This document shows positions 33,834-42,625 of a DNA stretch of 64,000 bases, in pieces. The stretch's first letter is position 1. Each line of letters opens with the position of its first letter. Source of the stretch: an uncultured Lacinutrix sp. GTDB taxonomy: Bacteria > Bacteroidota > Bacteroidia > Flavobacteriales > Flavobacteriaceae. Location of the stretch: assembly GCA_937129145.1 (NCBI GenBank), contig CAKZMU010000086.1, forward strand, positions 48,633-112,632, given 5' to 3'. Under the pieces are notes generated by a model. It ran no database searches and had not been told where the DNA came from. It worked only from the letters and a program-made list of their open reading frames with translations. The translations under genes were made by a program, and so were the position numbers.

Positions 33834-34730
33834 TTACCAAGAAATATACTTATACATCACCCTAATTAATCGATAAGCTTCATCCATATTTTTAGCTTTA
33901 TATTCAACAGTAGTACCATCAATTCTTTTCATATTCGGAATACTCATAACTACATCTGCTCTTGTGGTTGTTGAAGATTTAAACCGTACAGTTACAGGGT
34001 TTGAAACATTTAAAGGTTTAGCAGTTTTTAAGTTCCGTAAGGCTTCAACAGTTTTAGTTTTTAGCTTTGCTTTCACTTTATCTGGATGAAGTAATTTAGC
34101 AGCACTCGAACCTACGGCTGTTTTAGTAATTACAGTTCTTGTATCGACAATTTTTGTAAATTCTTCTGAAAACTTATCGTCACCACTAGCAAGAATCACA
34201 GGAACACCCAAAGTGCCAGCATAAAGGGCGTTTAAACCACCTTCGCCAACTTCTATACCATTTATCCATAATCCTTTTACCGAACCAGAACCTGTGTGTG
34301 CAAGAAAACCACCTAAGTTGCCTGCTCTTGCATGATAGCCTATAAAAATGGCAGCATCAAAACTGCTATCCAAACCTTGAACCATACCCAAAGGCTTAAT
34401 ATTGCTTTGTAAATAAGTGACTCTAGGGTCTAGTTGAAGATGTAACAAATTCTGCATATCACCATGGCTATCATTTACCAAAATATCAGCATCACCAAAT
34501 TCAAATATGGCATCAACAACCGTGTTTACTTCATCAGTCATTAATTGTCTACCTGTAGCATAATCTTTCCCACCACTTCTGGTCATTTTTGGAGTGCCAA
34601 TACCTCCAATACCTTCCATATCTACCGAGATAAATATTTTTAGCTTCTCTTGGCTAAACATATATCCAGATGTTGTTATTGCAAAAATCAAAAGGATGGT
34701 TTTAATTGTTCTAAAATAGAAGAGTTTCAT
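33834..34730 (-). CDS. M55-family D-aminopeptidase, exported
   Basis: A 298-residue protein with a signal peptide (about 1-26, ending YMFSQ). The DppA zinc ligands are all present with the correct spacing: Asp37, Glu39 (SVDMEG), His89 (NDSHGD), His133 (GYHARAG) and Glu163 (GEGGLN). M55 enzymes release D-amino acids from dipeptides such as D-Ala-D-Ala. Most DppA proteins are cytoplasmic, so export suggests use of peptidoglycan fragments from the periplasm. I chose the ATG at 34730 because it opens a good signal peptide. Confidence 0.92.
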   Translation of the reverse strand: MKLFYFRTIKTILLIFAITTSGYMFSQEKLKIFISVDMEGIGGIGTPKMTRSGGKDYATGRQLMTDEVNTVVDAIFEFGDADILVNDSHGDMQNLLHLQLDPRVTYLQSNIKPLGMVQGLDSSFDAAIFIGYHARAGNLGGFLAHTGSGSVKGLWINGIEVGEGGLNALYAGTLGVPVILASGDDKFSEEFTKIVDTRTVITKTAVGSSAAKLLHPDKVKAKLKTKTVEALRNLKTAKPLNVSNPVTVRFKSSTTTRADVVMSIPNMKRIDGTTVEYKAKNMDEAYRLIRVMYKYISW

Positions 34731-34803
34731 AATTTGTAATGTTTTGCGTTCAAAATTAATTACATAAAAATACAATATTTAAAGGTGTAAGAATGCTAGA
34801 TTT

Positions 34804-34874
34804 TCAATTCGTCATTAAAATGTTACAGTTCGGTCATTATAAGTTTCGTTCTTGAAGTTGCTGTTGCATTTTTG
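34804..34874 (+). promoter_or_regulatory. LytTR-type direct repeat and promoter of the TonB-dependent receptor
   Basis: Half-sites TCAATTCGT (34804-34812) and ACAGTTCGG (34825-34833) are separated by 12 bp. The second matches the published LytTR consensus [TA][AC][CA]GTTN[AG][TG] fully, the first with one change. A TTTG at 34871-34874 (CATTTTTG as a weak -7 box) starts 42 bp after the TTCG of the second half-site. The same arrangement occurs at 46817-46887. Confidence 0.75.
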
Positions 34875-34905
34875 TCTCATCAATTAGAACGAACAATCAA
34901 ATACG

Positions 34906-37059
34906 ATGAGAACACTAATCACCACACTACTAGTTTTATTAAGTTTAAGTTTATCTGCGCAATCTGTTATTAGCGGAACAGTCACCAGTAACAAAGGCAT
35001 CCCAATAGAAGGCGCTAACGTGTACCTTGAAGGCACGTATGATGGCACCACAACGGATAAAGACGGTAAATTCAATTTCACTACTTCTGAAACTGGGTCA
35101 CAAACCTTGGTTGTATCTTATATTTCTTATGAAAAATTTACTATGATGGGAGATATATCTTACATGAAGGATGTAGATATTAAACTTCGAGAAGATGTCA
35201 ATTCCTTGGATACGGTAGTGTTATCCGCAGGGACTTTTGAAGCTGGCGATAACAGTAAAGTCAACGCCTTAAAACCTCTGGATGTGGTCACGACTGCTAG
35301 TGCTTTGGGCGATTTTGTAGGCGCATTACAAACCTTACCAGGAACTGCAACTGTTGCTGAGGATGGTCGTTTATTTGTACGTGGAGGTGAAGCCGACGAA
35401 ACACAGATTTTTATTGATGGCATTCGTGTGTTTACGCCTTATTCGCCAACCACCAATAACACGCCGACTAGAGGTCGCTATTCGCCATTTTTATTTGATG
35501 GTATTACGTTTTCAACTGGAGGTTATTCTGCCGAATATGGTCAAGCATTGTCCTCTGTATTATTGTTGAATACTATTGACGAACCAGACCAAGAAAAAAC
35601 AGATATTGGTATTATGACCGTTGGAGGTACTTTGGGAAACACTCAAAAATGGGATAAAAGTTCTTTAAGTATCAATGCGTCATATATCAATTTAGCACCT
35701 TATAATGCGTTATTTCCAGATAGAAACGATTGGAAAAAACCATATGAAGGGCTTGCAGGCGAAGCTGTGTTTAGACAAAAATTCGACAATGGGTTGTTTA
35801 AACTCTATTCAGCATTTGATACCTCTAATTTTGAACTGACTCAAGAAGATATTAATTATGAAGACGGTGTGCATTTTAAATTGAAAAACGACAATTTTTA
35901 TACGAATATGTCGTATCAAGGCATGTTTAACGATACATGGACTGTTTTTGGAGGAATGAGTTATACGTATGCAGATGAGAATATAAATATTTTTGATAGC
36001 GATATTCGTGACCAAGAACACTCAGCACATTTTAAGTTCAAATTAAAAAATAGAATTAGCAACCGACTAAAATTATATTTTGGAAGTGAATATTTCACAA
36101 CTAATTTTAATGAAGAATACGCATCAGAGTTTGTTGCGAAAACCGATTATGGATTCAATAATAATATCTTTGCAAGTTATGCCGAAGCAGACATTATTTT
36201 CTCAAAAGCTTTTGCTATAAAAGCAGGGTTACGTTTGGAAAATACGTCGTTATTTAATGAGTTTACTATATCTCCACGATTGTCTTTAGCTTATAAAACA
36301 TCGCCTAAAAGTCAGGTGTCATTGGCTTATGGAAATTTTTATCAGAATCCGCAAAGCAATGTCTTGAAATTTGAGCAAGATATGGAATCGCAAGAAACGA
36401 GTCATTATATATTAAACTATCAGTTGAATAGCGAAGGACGCATTTTTAGAGCTGAAGCTTATTATAAAGACTATAAAAACCTCATAAAGTACGATGATGA
36501 GTTTACCGATTTTGACACCAATTTCTCAAACGATGGTTATGGATTTGCAAAAGGCATCGATTTATTTTGGAGAGATAATAAAAGCATCAAAAACACCGAT
36601 TATTGGATAAGCTATTCTTATTTAGATTCTGAAAGAGATTATAGGAATTATCCAACAAAGGAACAACCAAATTTTGCCAATACACATAATGTATCGGTCG
36701 TTGGAAAATACTTTATTGAAGATTGGAAAAGTCAAGTTGGGTTTAGCTATATTCATGGCTCTGGACGTACTTATACAAATCCAAATCTGGAAGGTTTTTT
36801 AAACCAAAAAACCAAAGGATATAATAACTTAAGCTTGAATTGGGCTTACTTAATAAGTCAACAAAAAATACTCTATTTTTCAATTAATAATGTCACTGGA
36901 TTTAAAAATGTAAATGGCTACCAATACGCAAACACACCAGACTTAAACGGAAATTTTGCAAGTAGAGCCTTAAAACCAGCTGCAGACCAGTTCTTTTTTA
37001 TTGGTTTCTTTTGGACTATTAGTGAAGATAATACTAGTAACCAGTTGGATAAGTTGTAA
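34906..37059 (+). CDS. TonB-dependent receptor with carboxypeptidase-like N-domain
   Basis: A 717-residue outer membrane protein: signal peptide (about 1-19), a CarboxypepD_reg-like domain (about 20-105; ISGTVTSNKGIPIEGANVYL), a plug (about 115-225; LFVRGGEADETQIFIDGI) and a beta-barrel ending in a Phe-rich strand (FFFIGFFWTI near the C-terminus, then a short tail). It takes up an unknown ligand with TonB energy. It is monocistronic and has a LytTR-type operator like that of the regulator operon at 46913. Its ligand may therefore be linked to that sensory system. Confidence 0.92.
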   Translation: MRTLITTLLVLLSLSLSAQSVISGTVTSNKGIPIEGANVYLEGTYDGTTTDKDGKFNFTTSETGSQTLVVSYISYEKFTMMGDISYMKDVDIKLREDVNSLDTVVLSAGTFEAGDNSKVNALKPLDVVTTASALGDFVGALQTLPGTATVAEDGRLFVRGGEADETQIFIDGIRVFTPYSPTTNNTPTRGRYSPFLFDGITFSTGGYSAEYGQALSSVLLLNTIDEPDQEKTDIGIMTVGGTLGNTQKWDKSSLSINASYINLAPYNALFPDRNDWKKPYEGLAGEAVFRQKFDNGLFKLYSAFDTSNFELTQEDINYEDGVHFKLKNDNFYTNMSYQGMFNDTWTVFGGMSYTYADENINIFDSDIRDQEHSAHFKFKLKNRISNRLKLYFGSEYFTTNFNEEYASEFVAKTDYGFNNNIFASYAEADIIFSKAFAIKAGLRLENTSLFNEFTISPRLSLAYKTSPKSQVSLAYGNFYQNPQSNVLKFEQDMESQETSHYILNYQLNSEGRIFRAEAYYKDYKNLIKYDDEFTDFDTNFSNDGYGFAKGIDLFWRDNKSIKNTDYWISYSYLDSERDYRNYPTKEQPNFANTHNVSVVGKYFIEDWKSQVGFSYIHGSGRTYTNPNLEGFLNQKTKGYNNLSLNWAYLISQQKILYFSINNVTGFKNVNGYQYANTPDLNGNFASRALKPAADQFFFIGFFWTISEDNTSNQLDKL

Positions 37060-37185
37060 GTTGAGTTTTGGTTAGCGCGATTGTGAATGGTTAGTTGCGG
37101 ATTGATCCAAAGCTATTTTTAGTTACGGTGTACCAAGTTTTATCCTACTGGCTTTTGAAAGTAACAATATTTATTGATTCAACTT

Positions 37186-37845
37186 TTATTCACCAGGTAA
37201 TTCAGGAATATAAACAAAATCAATTTCTATATCATTTCCATATTTGATTATAATTGAACATAACACAGAAACACTTTTTCCATCGTGAACAGCAGGTTTC
37301 ATTTCAGGAATTTTTCTAAGCACTCTCAAGATTTCTCCTTGAATTGTTACCTCTGAATCTCTGACTTTCATTCCAGTCAGATTTCCAGATTCGTTGATTA
37401 TGAAAAAAGTATCTACTTGTTTTGGTTCTGAAAGATTTAATTCTTTCGATAGCTCCAAATTAAACTCCCGTTTTATGAAGGCTGATACTTTATTAATAAA
37501 ACAACTTTTTGTTTCATCTTTAGATAGATCTTCACAACCTTCATATACAGGTGCAAAATCGGCATCTTTTAATATCATCCTATTATCAGGATTATAATTT
37601 GCCAAACCGTCATTATGTGAAATAATGCTACACAAACCTAGCAAGGCCTTTTCCTCTTCTTTAGTAATATTTCCTTGCGCCATCACTTGTTCTTGAACAG
37701 CATTAATTTTCGTTATCAATTCACTTTCAGTGTTTATTGAAACGTTAGATGAATTATTACAGGAAGTACATAAATAACCCAAATAAATGATTGAAATATA
37801 TACTAAATTATACGTCTTTTTTCTTCTTTTCGAATTGAATTTCAT
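37186..37845 (-). CDS. TonB C-terminal-like lipoprotein without linker
   Basis: A 219-residue lipoprotein (signal ending LCTSC). Its C-terminal half resembles the TonB C-domain of the protein at 42626: FAPVYEGCEDLSKDETKSCF aligns with the VPIWPGCTGSNNAELKKCF block there, and IPEMKPAVHDGKSVSV aligns with VPKMKPAKQRGKAVSI. It has no proline-rich periplasmic spanner. It could sit in the outer membrane and modify TonB action, or be a derived TonB paralogue. I prefer ATG 37845 over the one seven codons upstream. Confidence 0.6.
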   Translation of the reverse strand: MKFNSKRRKKTYNLVYISIIYLGYLCTSCNNSSNVSINTESELITKINAVQEQVMAQGNITKEEEKALLGLCSIISHNDGLANYNPDNRMILKDADFAPVYEGCEDLSKDETKSCFINKVSAFIKREFNLELSKELNLSEPKQVDTFFIINESGNLTGMKVRDSEVTIQGEILRVLRKIPEMKPAVHDGKSVSVLCSIIIKYGNDIEIDFVYIPELPGE

Positions 37846-37866
37846 AAGTCTAATTTTTGCGAACAT

Positions 37867-38428
37867 GTTAATGCTAGTTATTTAAATTTTCTAATAATGA
37901 GAATTTTAATGCTAAAATATTCAAATTTGGATTTGAAAAATGGAAAATGCGACACTTAACAGGGTTTTATTATGAATCAACAATTTTAAATTGATGAATA
38001 GCATGTCAAATGTTAGTTGAGGCATATAATGTTCCAAAAGTCTAGATTAACCTGACTAATGCACTGAAGACGTTTAGGGCTTCTAGGCAGCTTGTTCTAA
38101 CTTTAATAATTGAGATCGTTTTAATACTGAAAAAAGTTCAGTACAAGTGACTTAAATCAGACGCTAAACGAAGGTTGTCTGTTTTTTAAGAAAATCAAGT
38201 GCTATTGTTCAATATGAAACAAAACACTAAGCATATACACCACAAAAAACACCCTAAACAATTTATAAAATAGCATTTCTGCTAATACTTTTTAATAATC
38301 ATTGCCAGATAAACAACAAACAAGTATTAATTCACCAATGGTGTATTTAAAGTATTTGCCTGTTTTTCCTGTTTCAATGAGGTTATATCTAATTCGTCTA
38401 AAAAACTTAATCATTTTTTTTTTAATGT
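37867..38428. other. 562-bp stretch without a supported gene
   Basis: AT-rich DNA between the TonB-C-like lipoprotein and the nitrilase gene. Frames here are short and without sensible start context or family resemblance, including one of 75 codons at 38302-38529 that overlaps the nitrilase gene antisense. Several sense codons are followed by early stops, so an old gene remnant is possible but not shown. The inverted repeats listed separately close the region. Confidence 0.5.
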
Positions 38429-38462
38429 TTTGTCATTTCGGAATGACAAATTATTTTGTCAT
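38429..38462. repeat. overlapping inverted repeats TTTGTCATT/AATGACAAA/TTTGTCAT
   Basis: TTTGTCATT (38429-38437), loop TCGG, AATGACAAA (38442-38450) form a perfect 9-bp stem. The same middle arm (ATGACAAA, 38443-38450) also pairs with TTTGTCAT at 38455-38462 across TTAT. The two hairpins exclude each other. The site lies 3 bp from the nitrilase stop. A T-run in the correct place is lacking on either strand. Confidence 0.7.
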
Positions 38463-38465
38463 AGT

Positions 38466-39386
38466 TTATTCCTTTTTAATATCTGGTTGCCCTTTTACTT
38501 TAAACTCAAAAATATCATTACGAGCATAGTGGCCAATAACATCAAAATCGAGCTTGCTACGTTTAATGTCTTCTAAATCTAATTCGGCAACTAATACACC
38601 AGCTTTATTAAATAAAGGACCTTCTATTATTTTTCCTAAAGGGGACACAATCACAGAACCTCCAGGACAAAAGTTTTCATCTTGGTTAGCAACTTCATCT
38701 TTATAGGTATCTGGATACATTGATGTTGTCATGTATTGATTACAACCCAAAACAAAACAACGACCTTCCATAGCTATTTGCTGCATGGTTGCGGTCCATT
38801 GTTCACGAGAATCGGCTGTTGGTGCAATGTAAATTTCTACACCTTTTAAATACATACTCATTCTGGCTAAAGGCATATAGTTCTCCCAACAAATAAGGCC
38901 TCCAAGTTTACCAATTTTGGTGTCAAATGTTGTTAACGATTCTGCGCTTGCTTCAGCCCAAACCAAGCGTTCGGTGCCTGTTGGTTTTATTTTTCGGTGT
39001 ACACCAAGTAAGCCTTCAGTAGGAGAGAGGTAGAGCAAGGAACAATATAAACTGCCATTGGTTTGTTGTTTTTCGGTAATACCAATAACAATGTAAATGT
39101 TTTGCTTTTTAGCTAAGGTTTCTAGTCGTGTTAAATCGTCACTTTCTAAATCGAAACTATTGTTATAATAATCGGCATAATGTTGTCTGCCTTGGTCTGT
39201 ACGACTACCAATGATTGCACCAAATGAAAAGCCACGAGGATAACCTGGAACAAACGATTCAGGAAACACAATTAAATTGTAACCATCTTTAGCTTGTTGC
39301 TTGACAATGGTTTCCACTTTAGCAAGTGTTTTTTCTTTATCGAAAAATACTGGTGTATCTTGTACTACGGCAACTTTTACTATCAT
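38466..39386 (-). CDS. nitrilase-type carbon-nitrogen hydrolase
   Basis: A 306-residue nitrilase-superfamily enzyme with the triad Glu43 (VFPESFVPGYP), Lys132 (HRKIKPTGTERLVW) and Cys166 (GGLICWENYMP). The HRKIKPT and CWENY forms are those of true nitrilases (branch 1), which convert nitriles to carboxylic acids. Its start overlaps the stop of the cyclophilin gene by 4 bp. The RidA gene is upstream in the same run, so a small nitrogen-compound operon is likely. Confidence 0.9.
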   Translation of the reverse strand: MIVKVAVVQDTPVFFDKEKTLAKVETIVKQQAKDGYNLIVFPESFVPGYPRGFSFGAIIGSRTDQGRQHYADYYNNSFDLESDDLTRLETLAKKQNIYIVIGITEKQQTNGSLYCSLLYLSPTEGLLGVHRKIKPTGTERLVWAEASAESLTTFDTKIGKLGGLICWENYMPLARMSMYLKGVEIYIAPTADSREQWTATMQQIAMEGRCFVLGCNQYMTTSMYPDTYKDEVANQDENFCPGGSVIVSPLGKIIEGPLFNKAGVLVAELDLEDIKRSKLDFDVIGHYARNDIFEFKVKGQPDIKKE

Positions 39387-40252
39387 TCGTAAGATTTACG
39401 TTTTATCATTCTAGCTGAAATAATCCGAACATCACTAATAGGTTTATCTCTGTCGTTTGTTGATACTGCTGCAATACTATCTACCACATCCATTCCTTTA
39501 ACGACTTCACCAAAAACAGTATAGTTTTGGTCTAAATGCGCTGCACCACCAATAGTTTTGTAGGCTTCACGATGCGCATCTGGATAGGTGTATTTAGTCA
39601 TAGCAACTTCTTCCAATTCTGTTAAAGAATCTAACTCTTTTTTTATTAGATTTAAAGCATCAATTTTTGTTGAATCCCAATTTTTAAAAAGATTTTGAAG
39701 CTCATCTAATTTACTTTTATGCTCGGTTTTATTGATTACTTTATTATAAGCCAGCCAATTATTAATTCTTCCTTCTGCAACTTTTAGAGTGCTATCATTG
39801 TAAACGCGACCTTGTACTATAGTAAATTGAGTGCTGCTTGATGCTTGTTCAGGATTATTGTCATCGCCTTCACGTGCTGCATTAAGTGCACCACGCTTGT
39901 GGAATAGGTTGTTATTTATTTCAGCGGGAACTCTATATGGTAAATCTGATGCACCTAAATCCTTTTCTGAATCTGGATTTTTACTTTCTGGGTCGCCAGT
40001 TTGAATAATAAAGTTTTCAATGACACGATGAAACGCGATGCTATCGTAAAATTTTTCATTGACGAGCTTAATGAAATTGTTTCTATGTTGTGGAGTGTCA
40101 TCCGATAAGCGCATGACGATGGTACCAAAATCAGTAACCATCTCTACGTCTTTAGATAAGTCACTTTTCATGACGCCTTCTTCAATTTCTTTATCGCATC
40201 CTAATGTTGTTATTAAAAGGAAACAAAGCATAAGCTTTAAAACTATTTTCAT
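39383..40252 (-). CDS. cyclophilin-type peptidyl-prolyl isomerase lipoprotein with insert
   Basis: A 289-residue lipoprotein (lipobox TLGC, Cys19). The cyclophilin fold is split by an insert of about 75 residues between STQFTIVQGRVYND and HLDQNYTVFGEVVKGMDVVD; the insert is helical and charged (HKSKLDELQNLFKNW). Bacteroidota periplasmic cyclophilins often have such an insert, whose role is not known. I chose ATG 40252 for the lipoprotein signal. It is 33 bp after the RidA gene and overlaps the nitrilase gene. Confidence 0.88.
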   Translation of the reverse strand: MKIVLKLMLCFLLITTLGCDKEIEEGVMKSDLSKDVEMVTDFGTIVMRLSDDTPQHRNNFIKLVNEKFYDSIAFHRVIENFIIQTGDPESKNPDSEKDLGASDLPYRVPAEINNNLFHKRGALNAAREGDDNNPEQASSSTQFTIVQGRVYNDSTLKVAEGRINNWLAYNKVINKTEHKSKLDELQNLFKNWDSTKIDALNLIKKELDSLTELEEVAMTKYTYPDAHREAYKTIGGAAHLDQNYTVFGEVVKGMDVVDSIAAVSTNDRDKPISDVRIISARMIKRKSYE

Positions 40253-40285
40253 GTATTTATATTTAGTGTTTTTAATAGTCAATTA

Positions 40286-40837
40286 TTATTCTTGAACTTC
40301 AACAATCATTTCAATTTCAACCGCAATGTTTCTTGGTAACGAACCCATGCCAACAGCGGCTCTTGCATGTTTAGCTCGTTCACCAAAAACCCCTACCATT
40401 AAGTCGGAAAAGCCATTAATGACCTCAGGGTGTTGTGTAAATGAGCTATCACAATTTACCATACCTAATACTTTTACAATGCGTACTACTTTGTTGAGGT
40501 CGCCAAGTTCATGTTTTAAAACAGAAAGTTGAGCGATAGCAGTTAGTCTAGCTGCTTCGTAACCTTCTTCTACCGTTAAATCGATACCCACTTTGCCTGT
40601 AACATAGCCACCTTCTGCTTTTGTAGGACCTTTGCCAGCCATAAACATAAGGTTACCAGTTTTTACTGCATTTACATAATTTGCAACAGGAGGAGGAGAC
40701 TCTCTTAAAGTAATTTTTAGTTCTTCCAAACGCTCTTCAACATCGTAATCGTAAAGCGGTTCAGTTGTTTCAGTTTTTTGTACATTTTGATTGCATGCTG
40801 ATAAAAGTATCACACACAAAAGGAGTAATCGTTTCAT
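40286..40837 (-). CDS. RidA-family protein with lipoprotein signal
   Basis: A 183-residue protein of the RidA/YjgF family. The key Arg159 (HARAAVGMGSLPRN) and Glu174 (VEIEM) keep the 15-residue spacing of Arg105 and Glu120 in RidA, so the imine-hydrolysing pocket looks intact. RidA removes reactive enamine/imine intermediates and is normally cytoplasmic and about 130 residues long. This one has a clean lipoprotein signal (MKRLLLLCVILLSAC, Cys15) and a spacer of about 30 residues, so it should work at the periplasmic side of a membrane. Confidence 0.88.
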   Translation of the reverse strand: MKRLLLLCVILLSACNQNVQKTETTEPLYDYDVEERLEELKITLRESPPPVANYVNAVKTGNLMFMAGKGPTKAEGGYVTGKVGIDLTVEEGYEAARLTAIAQLSVLKHELGDLNKVVRIVKVLGMVNCDSSFTQHPEVINGFSDLMVGVFGERAKHARAAVGMGSLPRNIAVEIEMIVEVQE

Positions 40838-40850
40838 AAAAAATGAGATT

Positions 40851-40887
40851 AAAAAAGCCTGCTCTTAATTTTATAAAAACAGGCTTT
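40851..40887 (-). terminator. intrinsic terminator of the M28 peptidase gene
   Basis: AAAGCCTG and CAGGCTTT arms (40880-40887 and 40854-40861) with an 18-base loop, followed by T residues when read on the minus strand. It lies 11 bp after the peptidase stop and 14 bp before the RidA start. Confidence 0.6.
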
Positions 40888-40897
40888 AATAGGTTGA

Positions 40898-42463
40898 TTA
40901 GTTATACTTTAATTTTGTTTCCTTTCTTGGTAATTTTTCATCACGTTGCGATGTTTGCCAAATAAAATACGCAATAATAGTAGCTGCTTGCTTTAAATCG
41001 TCTGCTACTAAATGGTCAAAATTATCCATATTTGAATGGTGTGTTTTTGTAGAATAAGAAATAGGTTCTTGAATAAATTGGAATCCCGGAATTCCAGCAG
41101 CATCAAATGCCAAATGGTCTGTCCCACCAGTATTACCTAAGCTTATTGTAGAAGCTCCCATATCATGAAAAGGTTTTAACCATTCTCTAAAAATTGGAGA
41201 TACGTCTTGATTACCTTGAAGATAAACGCCTCTTAACTTCCCTGTACCGTTGTCCATATTAAAATACCCAGAGATATTTTTCTGTTCAGGTTTTAAAGAA
41301 GCTATGCTTCTACTATTTTCACCAGTATTGGCGTATGTTTGGGTTATATAATTTCTTGACCCATGTAAACCTTGCTCTTCACCAGTCCAAAGTGCAATAC
41401 GAAGCGTACGTCTTGGTTTTATTCCAGTCTCTTTAATAGTTTCTAAAAGTATTCTTGCAGCTTCCATCATTACTGCTGACCCTGAACCATTATCGGTTGC
41501 GCCAGTTCCTGCATGCCAAGAATCGTAATGAGCTCCAAACATCACCACTTCATCTTTTAAATCGGTTCCTGGAATTTCGGCAATGACATTATTTTCCATT
41601 CCGTTAGGATTGGTGTATTTTGATTGGTTATCCACACTTAGCTTTACAGGAATTCCTTTTTCAAGCATTCTAAAAATTCTATTATAATGCTCTATGGCAA
41701 CTGTTATTTGTGGTACTACATATTTGCCATTATCACGAGCACTTCCTTCGGCAGTTCTAGCTCCTGATACAAATACGGTTCCTAAATCACCTTTGCGGCT
41801 TCTATCTAATACAGCGAGTGGTTTTTCGCTTTCTAATAACTTCCATGTGGCAGCTCTCAATTCAGCAGCAGATGAATTTCCTCCAAATCGTCTACGTTGT
41901 CTAGGTACTGGTTGTGTGGCATTGGCAAGGTTTAGTAAGCTTTCGGCATCATGACGTTTTGCAGTAGCTTCAAAGGCTTCTTTTACTTCTCGCATATCTT
42001 CAATCATTACAAATTTTCCTGATAATTTTCCTTTAAATGTATTTAATTCATCAAGATTCGCTGCATTTAAATAAATAACCTCGCCTGTTCCTTTTGAGGA
42101 TGAAGACCACGCTTTTGGATAGGCAATTATTGGCCAATAGGTTGGTGCTTCGGCATGCATTTCAAAATGTGTCATGTCCCAACCGCGACCAAATGGTCCC
42201 CATTGTTTTAGATGAGAATTAGACATTCCCATTTCAGTAAGCTTGTTTTTGGCCCAGTCATTAGCATTTTTTAATCCAGTGGAACCTGTTAGGCGCTGCC
42301 CTAAGACATCGGTTATATAGCCAGCAATATCCATTACTTGGCTATTTTCCAATCCATGTTTTTTTATAACGTCAGCAATATCGGTTTTGGTAGTTGTAGG
42401 GTTTTGAGCAGTAATTGTAAGTGTTAGGCACACACAAACAATTAGTGTAAAAATCTGTTTCAT
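40898..42463 (-). CDS. secreted M28-family metallopeptidase
   Basis: A 521-residue protein with a signal peptide (about 1-19), a protease-associated-like middle part (WPIIAYPKAWSSSSKG onward) and an M28 domain with the zinc motifs FGAHYDSWHAG, TDNGSGSAVMMEAA, LWTGEEQGLHGS and GGTDHLAFDAAG. The ligand set His/Asp/Glu/Asp/His is complete, so the enzyme should be active, probably as an aminopeptidase or carboxypeptidase of the Q family. The gene is monocistronic by its own terminator. Confidence 0.88.
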   Translation of the reverse strand: MKQIFTLIVCVCLTLTITAQNPTTTKTDIADVIKKHGLENSQVMDIAGYITDVLGQRLTGSTGLKNANDWAKNKLTEMGMSNSHLKQWGPFGRGWDMTHFEMHAEAPTYWPIIAYPKAWSSSSKGTGEVIYLNAANLDELNTFKGKLSGKFVMIEDMREVKEAFEATAKRHDAESLLNLANATQPVPRQRRRFGGNSSAAELRAATWKLLESEKPLAVLDRSRKGDLGTVFVSGARTAEGSARDNGKYVVPQITVAIEHYNRIFRMLEKGIPVKLSVDNQSKYTNPNGMENNVIAEIPGTDLKDEVVMFGAHYDSWHAGTGATDNGSGSAVMMEAARILLETIKETGIKPRRTLRIALWTGEEQGLHGSRNYITQTYANTGENSRSIASLKPEQKNISGYFNMDNGTGKLRGVYLQGNQDVSPIFREWLKPFHDMGASTISLGNTGGTDHLAFDAAGIPGFQFIQEPISYSTKTHHSNMDNFDHLVADDLKQAATIIAYFIWQTSQRDEKLPRKETKLKYN

Positions 42464-42625
42464 TTTGTGGTTGGTTATTAGTTGATTACTAAAATACTAG
42501 AATTAAAGTTACCTATCAACTTTTTTAAGTGTTTAATATTCAGGTGTTAACTGATATTTATCATGTTTTTTGACAAAAGTTAATCGTAATTTCATAAGCG
42601 TATTCTAATAATAAAACCTAAAGTC

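Noticed and set aside
38302..38529. A 75-codon open frame in the gap before the nitrilase gene
   Set aside because: It runs antisense into the 3' end of the nitrilase gene and across the inverted repeats; no family resemblance.
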